Below are positions 49,995-58,435 of a DNA stretch of 64,000 bases, piece by piece. Each line of letters opens with the position of its first letter. Position 1 is the stretch's first letter. The DNA is taken from contig DASWMJ010000085.1 in NCBI GenBank assembly GCA_036399775.1, positions 27,291-91,290 of the forward strand, given 5' to 3'. A program made the translations under genes and the position numbers. Below the pieces are notes generated by a model, which searched no databases, was not told the origin of the DNA, and saw only the letters and a list, made by a program, of their open reading frames with translations. The stretch is from JADMIH01 sp036399775. Lineage in GTDB: Bacteria > Chloroflexota > Chloroflexia > QHBQ01 > JADMIH01.

Positions 49995-51422
49995 GTGCCC
50001 AGGTATGACGCCGTAGTAGTTGGGGCGGGGCCGAACGGGCTTGCAGCCGCTATAACACTTGCCCGCGCCGGGTGCTCGGTGCTAGTCATTGAGGCTAAGG
50101 AGACGGTAGGCGGCGGGAGCAGATCGGCAGAGCTTACGCTGCCCGGCTACGTTCACGACGTTTGCTCCGCAATACACCCCCTCGGTGTGGGGTCCCCTTT
50201 CTTTCGCACGTTGCCCCTTGAGAAGCACGGGCTTGAGTGGATTTACCCACAGGTCCCCCTTGCACACCCCCTTGACGATGGCACGGCGGCGGTGCTCCAC
50301 AGGTCGGTGGAGGCCACGAGCGAGACGTTAGGCCGAGACGCCGACGCCTATCGCAAGCTGATGCTGCCACTCGCCCGTGACTGGGAAACCATCCTCGACG
50401 CGATACTGGGTCCACTAAGGCCGCTACGTATATTACGGCACCCATTTGCCCTGGCGCGGTTCGGCCTGGGCGCGATTCAGCCGGCCCGGGCTTTCGCGGA
50501 GCGGCGATTCCAGGGGCAAGAGGCGCGCGCGCTATTCGCTGGCATGTCGGCCCACTCCATGCTGGCCCTTGAGCAACCGCCGAGCGCGGCGTCCGGCCTG
50601 ATGCTGGGCATGCTGGGCCACGCCATCGGGTGGCCGGTGGCGCGTGGCGGCTCGCAGAAGATCGTGGACGCCATGTCCTCTTACCTGCGCGCGCTTGGGG
50701 GAGAGATAGTCGTGGGCACTCCAATCGCGTCATTGAAAGAACTGCCACAGGCGCGAGCAATCCTCTCTGACCTTACTCCCCGGCAATTGTTGCGCATAGC
50801 GGGTGACCGCTTGCCGGAAGGCTACCGGAGGCAACTCAAGCGATACAGGTACGGTTCCGGCGTGTTCAAGCTGGACCTCGCGCTGGACGGCCCGATACCC
50901 TGGAAGGCGCAAGAATGCCTCGGCGCGGGTACAGTACACGTCGGCGGCACTCTCCAGGAGATAGCAGCCGCCGAGCGTGCAGTGACGATGGGCAGGCACC
51001 CCGCACGTCCATTCGTGCTGGTGGCCCAGCAGAGCCTCTTCGACCCAACTCGCGCACCCCAGGGCAAGCACACAGTCTGGGCGTACTGCCACGTTCCAAA
51101 TAGGTCGAAGGTAGATATGACAGAGAGAATCGAGGCGCAGATCGAGCGGTTCGCGCCCGGCTTCCGCGACCGCATCCTTGCGCGCAGCGTGATGTCGCCC
51201 GCGCAGATGGAGCAATACAACCCCAACTACGTCGGCGGCGACATCAACGGCGGCGTGCAGGACCTCTTGCAGCTATTCACTCGCCCCACGCCCAGCCTAT
51301 CCCCCTATACGACGCCTGCAAGCGGCATCTATATCTGCTCGTCGTCCACGCCGCCCGGCGGCGGGGTGCATGGCATGTGCGGCTACTTCGCCGCGCAGGC
51401 CGCACTCAAACGAATGTCTTGA
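49995..51422 (+). CDS. Phytoene-dehydrogenase-type FAD oxidoreductase
   Basis: 475 residues from GTG 49995. An N-terminal Rossmann motif YDAVVVGAGPNGLAAAITLA with the acid VIEAKETVGGG binds FAD. The C-terminal half ends GIYICSSSTPPGGGVHGMCGYFAA, the signature of carotenoid/phytoene desaturase-like (COG1233) enzymes. These oxidise or isomerise polyprenoid chains, but soil members with no carotenoid neighbours may act on other lipids. No other carotenoid gene is in the window. It is downstream of the EamA gene. Confidence 0.88.
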   Translation: MPRYDAVVVGAGPNGLAAAITLARAGCSVLVIEAKETVGGGSRSAELTLPGYVHDVCSAIHPLGVGSPFFRTLPLEKHGLEWIYPQVPLAHPLDDGTAAVLHRSVEATSETLGRDADAYRKLMLPLARDWETILDAILGPLRPLRILRHPFALARFGLGAIQPARAFAERRFQGQEARALFAGMSAHSMLALEQPPSAASGLMLGMLGHAIGWPVARGGSQKIVDAMSSYLRALGGEIVVGTPIASLKELPQARAILSDLTPRQLLRIAGDRLPEGYRRQLKRYRYGSGVFKLDLALDGPIPWKAQECLGAGTVHVGGTLQEIAAAERAVTMGRHPARPFVLVAQQSLFDPTRAPQGKHTVWAYCHVPNRSKVDMTERIEAQIERFAPGFRDRILARSVMSPAQMEQYNPNYVGGDINGGVQDLLQLFTRPTPSLSPYTTPASGIYICSSSTPPGGGVHGMCGYFAAQAALKRMS

Positions 51423-51462
51423 AGGCGGCGCGTGTAATTACACGATCCTGACCCCTGTTCAC

Positions 51463-52044
51463 TTATCCCGTTGCGCGAAGCCTGGGGCGAGGCCAGAAGC
51501 GGGTGGTAGCTTCTTGCAGGCGATCCAGGAAGCGCCTCGTCGTGTTGACGCACGCTTCGTGGCACAGGGCGCAAGCATTATCCACGCACTCCTCGTGAGC
51601 CAACTCGACGTACTCCGTCACCTCAGCGTCTACGAACTGCGCGCCCAGGTACCTCGCTACGGATACCCTGTGGTTGCCGTCCTTCACGAAGTAGCAGTCG
51701 CCAACCTTATATAGCTCGACAGGCGGGAGGGTGACGCCGCCCACAGCCGCCACGTATATGCTCTCCCAGCGTGACCGGGTGTGCTTCTGCACCGGCTGGA
51801 ACTCGCGGTCGAAGTCGCGGGACCGCCCTACGCTCCCCACTATCCGCTCTACCGGCACCTGCCATGTGCGCAGGCAACTCCGGCCCGAAGCAGGCATGTA
51901 GCCGTCGAGGTCGTTGAAGGAGGGGAGGCTGCGGTCCCTGGGTGCTAAGGCAGATACCAGCCTGCTGAGCGCGGCCTTGTGGCTGATGCGCTCGAAATCG
52001 TCTCGCGCAGCATATCTGAAGTTGTATGCGTATGTTGCCATCAT
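51463..52044 (-). CDS. ParB/sulfiredoxin-fold protein of unknown role
   Basis: 193 residues. The central stretch GVTLPPVELYKVGDCYFVKDGNHRVSVARYLG has the GxHR-like motif (DGNHR) of the ParB/Srx fold, where it binds or hydrolyses nucleotides (CTP in ParB). There is no HTH behind it, so it is not a ParB partition protein. The C-terminal part has a Cys cluster (EECVDNACALCHEAC) that may bind zinc. The family is known in actinobacteria and Chloroflexota without an assigned function. GGAGG precedes the tandem ATG-ATG start. Convergent with the FAD oxidoreductase gene. Confidence 0.7.
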   Translation of the reverse strand: MMATYAYNFRYAARDDFERISHKAALSRLVSALAPRDRSLPSFNDLDGYMPASGRSCLRTWQVPVERIVGSVGRSRDFDREFQPVQKHTRSRWESIYVAAVGGVTLPPVELYKVGDCYFVKDGNHRVSVARYLGAQFVDAEVTEYVELAHEECVDNACALCHEACVNTTRRFLDRLQEATTRFWPRPRLRATG

Positions 52045-52228
52045 GACCGCCTCCCTCCACCTGTTCTCTGTCCACCGCTATCATAGAGGTTGGCAGCTTC
52101 CCCAACATCGTCTGATGTGCTTATATAGGGTGAGAACGAAAGTACCATCCTGAGCAGGCAGCGAATACTACTGTTTGAGGAGGCACGCTACGCCATTGGG
52201 ACTACGACTCTCTCAACAACTAAAAGCT

Positions 52229-52363
52229 AACCGCCAAGACGCCAAGGGCGCCAAGTACCCGCCAAGGTATTGTGTTATGTATAAAGTAGACGAGCAGTAG
52301 GTGTGTGAGAAAGCCCCCTGAAATACTTGGCGCGCTCTTGGCGCCCTTGGCGTCTTGGCGGTT
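52229..52363. mobile_element. MITE-like inverted-repeat element, family CCGCCAAGACGCCAAGGGCG
   Basis: Perfect 27-bp inverted repeats (52229-52255 and 52337-52363) rich in CCAAG/CTTGG surround 81 bp without a frame. A degenerate single arm is found at 58352-58392. Within the arms the motif GCCAAG recurs every 8-10 bp. It occupies the gene-free interval 52045-52475, which otherwise holds a short period-7 tract at about 52390-52410 and a TATACT (52421-52426 region) that could be the -10 box of the S9 gene. Confidence 0.7.
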
Positions 52364-52475
52364 TCGTCCCTGCTTCTATTTAGGTGCATATGCCCTGATC
52401 CCTGACCCCTGAGTATCTGGTATACTGAAAAGCTGCATTGTAAACTAGGAATATATTATGGAGGGAGACAACCGC

Positions 52476-54401
52476 ATGTCTGATACGCAAATCGTGCCTG
52501 ATGGTTCCTGGAAATCGCCTATCACATCGGACCTGATTGTGGCGGGCACGGTCTCGCTGGGGCAGATCGAGCTTGACGGGGAAGACGTCTACTGGAGCGA
52601 GTCGCGTCCCTCGGAAGGGGGCCGCAACGTCATCGTGCGCCGCAGCCCTGACGGCCAGATAAGCGACATAACGCCGCCCTTCAACGTGCGCACCCGCGTT
52701 CACGAATACGGCGGTGGCGCGTTCTTTGTATCAAATGGCACCGTCTACTTCTCCAACTACGCCGACCAACGCCTCTACCGCCAGGAACCGGGCGGCGAGC
52801 CGGAAGCCATAACCCCGGAGGCCGACATGCGCTACGCTGACGGCGTGCTAGACCATAGCAGAAGGCGCATCATTTGCGTGCGCGAGGACCATACGGGCGC
52901 GGGGGAAGCGGTCAACACGCTCGTAGCCGTCAACCTAAAGGGTGGGGATACCGGCGTTGTGCTCCTCTCCGGCAACGATTTCTACTCTACTCCGCGTATC
53001 AGCCCGGACGGCACGCGCCTGGCGTGGCTCACCTGGAACCACCCCAACATGCCCTGGGACGGCACGGAGCTTTGGGTAGGAGAGTTCGCTGACGACGGCT
53101 CGATCCGGGACCGCAAGCTGGTCGCGGGCGGGCAAGAGGAGTCTATCTTCCAGCCTGAATGGTCGCCGGACGGCACGCTCTACTTTATCGCCGAGTACAC
53201 CGGCTGGTGGAACATCTACCGCCTGCGGGATGGGCAGGTTGAGAATGTGTGCGAAATGGAGGCCGAGTTCGGGGTGCCCCAATGGCAGTTCGGCGCGGCC
53301 ACCTACGGCTTCGAGTCGGCGCAAACCATCATCTGCCGCTACGTCGAGGGTGGAGCCACCAAACTGGGATGGCTCGATACCCGCAAGGGCTTGCTTGTGC
53401 CTATAGAGACGCCCTACACCTACATCGGGCACTTGAAGGTAAAGAAAGGGCAGGCCATCTTTATAGGCGGCTCGCCCACCCAATCTGCATCGGTGGTCCG
53501 GATGGACCTGGCGACGATGCATATTGAAGTGTTGCACAAGTCCAGTACGCTCGCGATTGACCCGGCATATCTTTCTGTGCCGGAGCATATCGAGTTCCCA
53601 ACCGAGAACGGGCAGACGGCGCACGCCTTTTATTACCCGCCCATAAACCCCGGCTACACACCTGACGGTGAGGAGTTGCACCCGTTGCTGGTCATCAGTC
53701 ACGGTGGGCCAACGTCGTCTACGAGCACCGTTCTAGCCCCGAATACCCAGTTCTGGACGAGCCGGGGTTTCGGCGTGCTGGACGTAAACTACGGCGGCAG
53801 CACCGGCTACGGGCGCGCCTACAGGCAAAGGCTCAACGGCCAATGGGGCGTGGTGGACGTGAACGACTGCGTAAACGGCGCGCTGTATATGGTGAAGCAG
53901 GGGCGGGCGGATAAGAATCGGCTGGCTATACGCGGGGGTAGCGCGGGCGGTTATACGACGCTCTGCGCCCTCACCTTCAGCGACGTGTTCAGCGCGGGCG
54001 CTAGCTATTACGGCATAGCCGACCTGAGCATATTCGTGCATGACACGCACAAGTTCGAGTCGCGCTACCTGGAACGCCTGGTGGGACCTTACCCTGAGAA
54101 AGAGGAGCTTTACCGCGAGCGGTCCGCCCTCAACCATATTGACCGCCTCTCCGCGCCGGTGATATTCTTCCAGGGCCTTGAGGATAAGGTCGTGCCGCCG
54201 AACCAGGCAGAGATAATGGTGGCGGCGTTGCGCGAGAAGGGCGTACCGGTGGCCTACCTGCCGTTTGAGGGGGAGCAGCACGGCTTCCGGCGCGCAGAGA
54301 ATATCAAGCGCAGCCTGGACGCCGAGCTGTACTTCTACTCGCGCATCTTCGGCTTCGAGACGGCGGACGAGATAGAGCCTGTGCAGATAGAGAACCTGTA
54401 G
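52476..54401 (+). CDS. S9-family (prolyl oligopeptidase-type) serine peptidase
   Basis: About 641 residues from ATG 52476, which has GGAGGGAG upstream; ATG 52458 overlaps that site. An N-terminal propeller (about 20-370; TPRISPDGTRLAWLTWNHP, EWSPDGTLYFIAEYTGWWN) precedes an alpha/beta-hydrolase domain with RGGSAGGYTTLCAL (catalytic Ser), GLEDKVVPPNQAE (Asp) and GEQHGFRR (His). The family removes dipeptides or acyl-amino acids from peptides or degrades small peptides in the cytoplasm; no signal peptide is seen. The C-terminus runs into a period-7 repeat before the next gene 19 bp on. Confidence 0.92.
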   Translation: MSDTQIVPDGSWKSPITSDLIVAGTVSLGQIELDGEDVYWSESRPSEGGRNVIVRRSPDGQISDITPPFNVRTRVHEYGGGAFFVSNGTVYFSNYADQRLYRQEPGGEPEAITPEADMRYADGVLDHSRRRIICVREDHTGAGEAVNTLVAVNLKGGDTGVVLLSGNDFYSTPRISPDGTRLAWLTWNHPNMPWDGTELWVGEFADDGSIRDRKLVAGGQEESIFQPEWSPDGTLYFIAEYTGWWNIYRLRDGQVENVCEMEAEFGVPQWQFGAATYGFESAQTIICRYVEGGATKLGWLDTRKGLLVPIETPYTYIGHLKVKKGQAIFIGGSPTQSASVVRMDLATMHIEVLHKSSTLAIDPAYLSVPEHIEFPTENGQTAHAFYYPPINPGYTPDGEELHPLLVISHGGPTSSTSTVLAPNTQFWTSRGFGVLDVNYGGSTGYGRAYRQRLNGQWGVVDVNDCVNGALYMVKQGRADKNRLAIRGGSAGGYTTLCALTFSDVFSAGASYYGIADLSIFVHDTHKFESRYLERLVGPYPEKEELYRERSALNHIDRLSAPVIFFQGLEDKVVPPNQAEIMVAALREKGVPVAYLPFEGEQHGFRRAENIKRSLDAELYFYSRIFGFETADEIEPVQIENL

Positions 54402-54420
54402 GGATCAGGGATCAGGGGTC
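54400..54420 (+). repeat. Heptanucleotide tandem repeat immediately before a start codon
   Basis: Three units agggatc, agggatc, aggggtc end exactly at the ATG of the next gene (54421). The first unit takes in the last base of the S9 stop codon. The repeat supplies the only purine-rich sequence that could serve as ribosome-binding site. Confidence 0.7.
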
Positions 54421-55308
54421 ATGCGCGATAGAGTTCTCCACCAGGAAGAAGTGCAGTCTTTCCTCCATCGGACCTTCAGCATCGAAAGGTGGACCTTCAC
54501 GCTCCCACCCGGCACCGGTAGTGAGACGTACTTGGCGCACGGCGGGGAGCGCAGTTGTTTCATCAAGCTGGGGGCTTACCCGGAGAGGACCGTACCCATG
54601 TCGGAAGCCGGACTCTCCCCACCCGTCCTGGCAGCAGACCACCTTGAAGATGGCACCAGCATACTTGTACAGGCATATGTTGAAGGGCGCACGCCACGCC
54701 GCAGAGACTATCAGGAGCACATAGAGCAGGTCGGAACGCTCCTCCGCAAGATGCACAATGACCCTGACGTGCAGAAGACCCTACCGGCTTCTTGCTCCGA
54801 CCTGTACAGCGCCGTAGGGAGCGATGCGCTGGCTGACGTTCGCCGCCGGCGGGAGGGCTACAAGGGTGTCGTCCCAGGTGTTGCCGCGTTCGTAGATAGT
54901 AGCCTGGACAACATGGCCCGGCAAATTGACGATTTCACAGGATCGGGGCTTGTCGCTTCGCATAACGACTTTTGCAATGCGAACCTGCTGCTAACAGGCG
55001 ATGGCCTCATCTACGTGGTTGACCTGGAAGCGATGTCACTGGAAGACCCGGCCCGCGACGTTGGAGTTACGCTCTGGTGGTATTATCCGCCGGAGATGCG
55101 GAGGCGGTTCCTCCAGATCGCCGGATATGCAGATGACGCACATTTCCAGCACCGGATGCGCGTGCGTACGGCGCTGCACCTCCTCGGTATTACCCTCCCC
55201 AGGGCCGGTAGCTTCGACAGGTTCGACCCTTCTTCCTACGGCGAGCGCCTGGCCGATTTCCGCGCAGCCTTAGCAGGCGAGGAGAACCCGCAGGGGTACG
55301 GTGATTAG
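54421..55308 (+). CDS. Aminoglycoside-phosphotransferase-fold kinase
   Basis: 295 residues. The C-lobe has ASHNDFCNANLLLTGDG (HxD-x4-N catalytic loop) and VVDLEAMSLEDPARDVG (the metal-binding D-x-E motif of the APH/choline-kinase fold). The N-lobe is short (FIKLGAYPERTVPMSEAG). Members phosphorylate aminoglycosides, choline, homoserine and other small alcohols; the sequence does not decide. A start ATG directly follows a heptamer repeat, 19 bp behind the S9 peptidase gene. It is not close to the double kinase at 21000. Confidence 0.83.
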   Translation: MRDRVLHQEEVQSFLHRTFSIERWTFTLPPGTGSETYLAHGGERSCFIKLGAYPERTVPMSEAGLSPPVLAADHLEDGTSILVQAYVEGRTPRRRDYQEHIEQVGTLLRKMHNDPDVQKTLPASCSDLYSAVGSDALADVRRRREGYKGVVPGVAAFVDSSLDNMARQIDDFTGSGLVASHNDFCNANLLLTGDGLIYVVDLEAMSLEDPARDVGVTLWWYYPPEMRRRFLQIAGYADDAHFQHRMRVRTALHLLGITLPRAGSFDRFDPSSYGERLADFRAALAGEENPQGYGD

Positions 55309-55313
55309 ACTTG

Positions 55314-55342
55314 TTGACGCACTAATGCCCTTCTGTTAGTAT
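55314..55342 (+). promoter_or_regulatory. Candidate sigma-70 promoter of the DUF2085 gene
   Basis: TTGACG (55314-55319) and TAGTAT (55337-55342) with a 17-nt spacer, 42 nt before ATG 55385. It overlaps the end region of the kinase gene only by a few bases. Confidence 0.6.
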
Positions 55343-55384
55343 TGGTCTGTTGAATACGCACGCCTCCAACGAGGGTTTCTCTTT

Positions 55385-56269
55385 ATGCTCCCCAACCCGC
55401 AGCCGGTCCCAACGCCACATGTCCAGCAACCTGGATTCCGGGGGCAACGCCTGAGGATGCCAGGGGGCTTGGAGATCACCTTCGGGCAGGCGGCGCTTGT
55501 CATGGGTATCGTCATCTACTCGCTTGCTATACCGGGCGACTTCAAGTATAAGCTGGATGGCATGGGCTTCGGCGTGTGCCACCAGATACACTCCCACTCC
55601 TTCACGATCGGGGGCCACCAGATGCCCCTGTGCGCTCGATGTACCGGCATGTACCTGGGCGTGCTGGCGACGCTTCTGTTGCTGGCGACCCTTCGCCGGA
55701 GGGCGTCTCGCCTGCCGGTAAGGGGTATCATGGCTGCACTGGCCGTCTTCTTCGGCGCGATGGCGTTCGACGGGCTGAATTCTACTTTACAGACGTTCGG
55801 CTCTGGTCTATGGGACACCACCAACCTTATACGCATCGTCACAGGTGGACTGTCGGGCATTTCGATGGCAGCTATCTTCTACCCGGTGTTCAATATCAGC
55901 CTGTGGCACCGGGACGCCACAAGCCGCGAGCGCGTCCTTGAGCAGCCGTTCGAGCTTGTGGGCTACGTGGTGGCGGCAGGCATACTGGTGGCCCTGGTGC
56001 TCGTCGGCGGCGATTGGCTCTATTACCCGCTTGCCATAGTGAGCGTGGCAGGCATGCTCTCCCTGCTCACTATGGCAACCACTATGCTGGTGCTCATATT
56101 CACCCGGCGCGAAGGCTTAGCTCTCACTTTCTCCGAGGTATTGACTCCGCTGCTGCTGGGCCTCTTCATGGGCCTGGTGCTGCTCACTCTGATAGCGTGG
56201 GGCCGCGCCGCCCTCGCGCCCATCCTCGCGAACCAGGCTGGGATGCCACTCGTGCCAGGGCTGCCGTGA
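55385..56269 (+). CDS. DUF2085 membrane protein
   Basis: 294 residues with about seven TM helices. The DUF2085 signature is present: GFGVCHQIHSHSFTIGGHQ and LCARCTGMYLGVLATL, i.e. CHQ plus CxRCTG cysteines and a histidine, which could bind a metal. The function of the family is unknown. The N-terminal 35 residues are Pro-rich and soluble. A GAGGG lies 9 nt before the ATG. A tandem heptamer array starts 7 bp after the stop. Confidence 0.85.
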   Translation: MLPNPQPVPTPHVQQPGFRGQRLRMPGGLEITFGQAALVMGIVIYSLAIPGDFKYKLDGMGFGVCHQIHSHSFTIGGHQMPLCARCTGMYLGVLATLLLLATLRRRASRLPVRGIMAALAVFFGAMAFDGLNSTLQTFGSGLWDTTNLIRIVTGGLSGISMAAIFYPVFNISLWHRDATSRERVLEQPFELVGYVVAAGILVALVLVGGDWLYYPLAIVSVAGMLSLLTMATTMLVLIFTRREGLALTFSEVLTPLLLGLFMGLVLLTLIAWGRAALAPILANQAGMPLVPGLP

Positions 56270-56275
56270 AGTTGC

Positions 56276-56373
56276 GAGTACCGAGTACCGAGTACCGAGT
56301 ACCGAGTACCGAGTACCGAGTACCGAGTACCGAGTACCGAGTACCGAGTGCTGAATGCTGAGTGCTGAGTGCT
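56276..56373. repeat. Heptanucleotide tandem array (GAGTACC)10 plus 4 variant units
   Basis: Ten identical GAGTACC units (56276-56345) are followed by gagtgct, gaatgct, gagtgct, gagtgct. It is the purest array in the window. It separates the DUF2085 gene from the next gene. Confidence 0.95.
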
Positions 56374-56417
56374 AACGGCAAGGTTATTATGGTGATTTAG
56401 ACTAAGAGGAGGAAGAT

Positions 56418-57179
56418 ATGGACCAGAATCAACCGCCAGCAGGGGGCGCGCCGGAGCGGCCCCAGGATGAGCAACCCGCCGCAGGGCAGACGGCACAGCC
56501 TCAAGGTCAAGTACCTTATGGCGGGCAGCCGACCCAGCCTGTAGGCGACTACGTGCCACCGCAGGGCTACCAACCACAGCCACCACCGGAGTATCCACAG
56601 CCGGAATATCAGCCCCAGGGCTACCAACCACAGGGCACGCCACCGCCCGGTTATGTTCCGCCCGGCGGGCCGCCTCCGGGCTATCCACCGCAGGGACAGG
56701 CCATGCCGCCCGCGAAGAAGGGTGGAATGCCGGTCTGGGGTTGGATCGTCATTGGTGTGGTAGTGTTCCTCTGCCTGGGTTGCAGCATCGCTGCTGTCGT
56801 GGTGCCCGGCATGGTGGGTAGAGCAGTAACTACGAACATCACCGAAAACCTTCAAGGCATCGGGCCATCTGTCACTGCTACTTTCTTCTACAGTTGGTTA
56901 GAAGACCATAGCTATGAGCTGGCGCAGGCACAGCTTTCTTCCAAAATACAGGGCCAGTGGACCACGGATGAGCTTCAGCGGAAGTGGGAGGCGCTGGAAG
57001 GTAACGGTACCATCACCAGTGAGGTCGTTGATGCGAGCGCCACTGAGACCGACGGCAGAGTGAAGGTGAGGTTGACGTCTAGTAACGGCCAGACTTATGA
57101 CGTAAACCTCGACCTCGAATACACGAATGAGACCTGGGAGATTACCGGAGGTAGTCCCAGCCTCATACCTAACCCGTAA
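56418..57179 (+). CDS. Pro/Gln-rich single-TM protein
   Basis: 253 residues. Residues 1-100 are low-complexity Pro/Gln/Gly/Tyr repeats (GYQPQ, PPGY). One TM helix (WGWIVIGVVVFLCLGCSIAAVVV, about 112-134) follows. The C-terminal 115 residues (VTATFFYSWLEDHSYELAQAQL ... VKVRLTSSNGQTYDVNLDLEYT) resemble NTF2-like/DUF4878 folds in which a helix pair packs on a sheet. The fold suggests an extracytoplasmic ligand-binding domain behind a flexible cytoplasmic tail. AGGAGGAAG lies 3-8 nt before the ATG. Function unknown. Confidence 0.7.
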   Translation: MDQNQPPAGGAPERPQDEQPAAGQTAQPQGQVPYGGQPTQPVGDYVPPQGYQPQPPPEYPQPEYQPQGYQPQGTPPPGYVPPGGPPPGYPPQGQAMPPAKKGGMPVWGWIVIGVVVFLCLGCSIAAVVVPGMVGRAVTTNITENLQGIGPSVTATFFYSWLEDHSYELAQAQLSSKIQGQWTTDELQRKWEALEGNGTITSEVVDASATETDGRVKVRLTSSNGQTYDVNLDLEYTNETWEITGGSPSLIPNP

Positions 57180-57204
57180 GCAGTAGCGTAACGCCAGGCT
57201 CTCT

Positions 57205-57705
57205 TTGCGCGTAGTAGATGGTGAGAGACGCAAGTTGCACCCACGCCTGGTGGCAGGCATCAGCGGGATGCTGCTCATCGCAAGCCTCTACGTGGCACAT
57301 GCTCTCCTGGCCCGGTGGAGTGGGGATGGCCTCAGCGCGGCATGGCTGGGTCTGCTGCCCCTGCCTGGCGTACTCGCTGCTCACCTCTCCTGGCGTCAGA
57401 ATAAGGTGGAAGACACGGCAAGAGAGGGCGGCATGGCGGGCCTGATAATGGGGCATTTCGCGGCTGCTTTACTGGCTTCTATGCTGCTGGCAGGGGTGGC
57501 AACCGCTGATTGGACGGATTATGCTACCCAGGTAGGTCCGCAAATCGCGGAAAGTGTGCGCGAGGCCGCGTTACCCGCCACACTCGTCGTTGGAACCATA
57601 ACCGCCATCATTGCCTATATAGGCTGTGCGCTAGCAGGCTGGTTGGGTGCGCTTGCCTACATAGCTATTCGGCACCTGGCAGGCGCTAAAGGGCGCACAG
57701 GGTAA
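57205..57705 (+). CDS. Small integral membrane protein, unknown
   Basis: 166 residues from TTG 57205 with four hydrophobic segments (LVAGISGMLLIASLYVAHALLA; AAWLGLLPLPGVLAAHL; LIMGHFAAALLASMLLAGVA; LVVGTITAIIAYIGCALAGWLGALAYIAI). No family recognised. No good ribosome-binding site is visible, so the start is uncertain. It lies 25 bp after the previous gene and 32 bp before the DUF4126 gene, so these three probably form one unit. Confidence 0.6.
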   Translation: MRVVDGERRKLHPRLVAGISGMLLIASLYVAHALLARWSGDGLSAAWLGLLPLPGVLAAHLSWRQNKVEDTAREGGMAGLIMGHFAAALLASMLLAGVATADWTDYATQVGPQIAESVREAALPATLVVGTITAIIAYIGCALAGWLGALAYIAIRHLAGAKGRTG

Positions 57706-57737
57706 GGCGTCCCGGCAGGGGGTGAGATACTTAGCTC

Positions 57738-58319
57738 ATGGATATATTCACAAGCATAGTAGCCGGGTTTGGCCTATCTACGCCCGCGGGGCTTAACGCC
57801 TGGCTGCCCCTGCTAATAACCGGGCTGACGGCGCGCTTCACCGACGTCATCAAACTGAAAGCCCCCTTTACCATCCTCACCGAGACATGGGTGCTGGTCG
57901 CGTTAGGCGTCCTCCTCTTCATAGAGATATTCGCTGACAAGATACCGGCTGTGGATTCTATCAACGACATAATCCACACTTTCATACGCCCCGTAGCTGG
58001 GGGCATCCTCTTCGCCGCTCACAGTGGCGCGGTAGGTGACCTCGACCCCACACTCAGCTTTGCGCTGGGCCTCCTATCCGCAGGGAGCATGCACGCGCTC
58101 AAAGCTACCTCACGACCTATAATCACCGTTACTACCGGAGGCATAGGCAACCCCATCATCAGCTTCCTCGAGGACCTTGTCGCGGGGCTGGCGGCGGTGA
58201 TGGCTTTGGTAGCACCTTTCGTGGCAGGCTGTATGATGGCCGCCATCCTGGGGGCTGCCCTATTCGTAGTGCTCCAATGGCGAGCCAGGCGACGCAGGCG
58301 CAAAGCGGCGCAAATATGA
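57738..58319 (+). CDS. DUF4126 membrane protein
   Basis: 193 residues with five to six TM helices. The opening GFGLSTPAGLNAWLPLLITGL and the later FADKIPAVDSINDIIHTFIRP ... GGILFA fit DUF4126, a family of unknown function with a repeated hairpin and conserved Gly-Leu-Asn. A basic tail (WRARRRRRKAAQI) indicates a cytoplasmic C-terminus. It follows the previous gene closely. Period-7 repeats follow the stop. Confidence 0.8.
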   Translation: MDIFTSIVAGFGLSTPAGLNAWLPLLITGLTARFTDVIKLKAPFTILTETWVLVALGVLLFIEIFADKIPAVDSINDIIHTFIRPVAGGILFAAHSGAVGDLDPTLSFALGLLSAGSMHALKATSRPIITVTTGGIGNPIISFLEDLVAGLAAVMALVAPFVAGCMMAAILGAALFVVLQWRARRRRRKAAQI

Positions 58320-58321
58320 CG

Positions 58322-58392
58322 AGGGGTCAGGGGTTAGGGGTCAGGGCGGTGAAACCGCCAAGACGCCATGAGCGCCAAGATACCGCCAAGTA
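58322..58392. repeat. Period-7 tract plus degenerate GCCAAG arm
   Basis: Units aggggtc, aggggtt, aggggtc, agggcgg (58322-58349) are followed by one degenerate arm of the CCGCCAAG element (58352-58392). The short gap to the glycosyltransferase stop contains another AACCCCT/GACC stretch at about 58430. Confidence 0.7.
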
Positions 58393-58435
58393 TGAAAACG
58401 GTAACATGGCATTTGCACATCGTTGTGTCTGATCC

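Noticed and set aside
56276..56373. Regular direct repeats as a CRISPR array
   Set aside because: The unit is 7 bp with no spacers and there are no cas genes; it is a simple tandem repeat.
56023..56688. Minus-strand protein with YSVLGTR repeats
   Set aside because: It runs antisense to the DUF2085 gene, the GAGTACC array and the next gene; the repeats come only from the heptamers.
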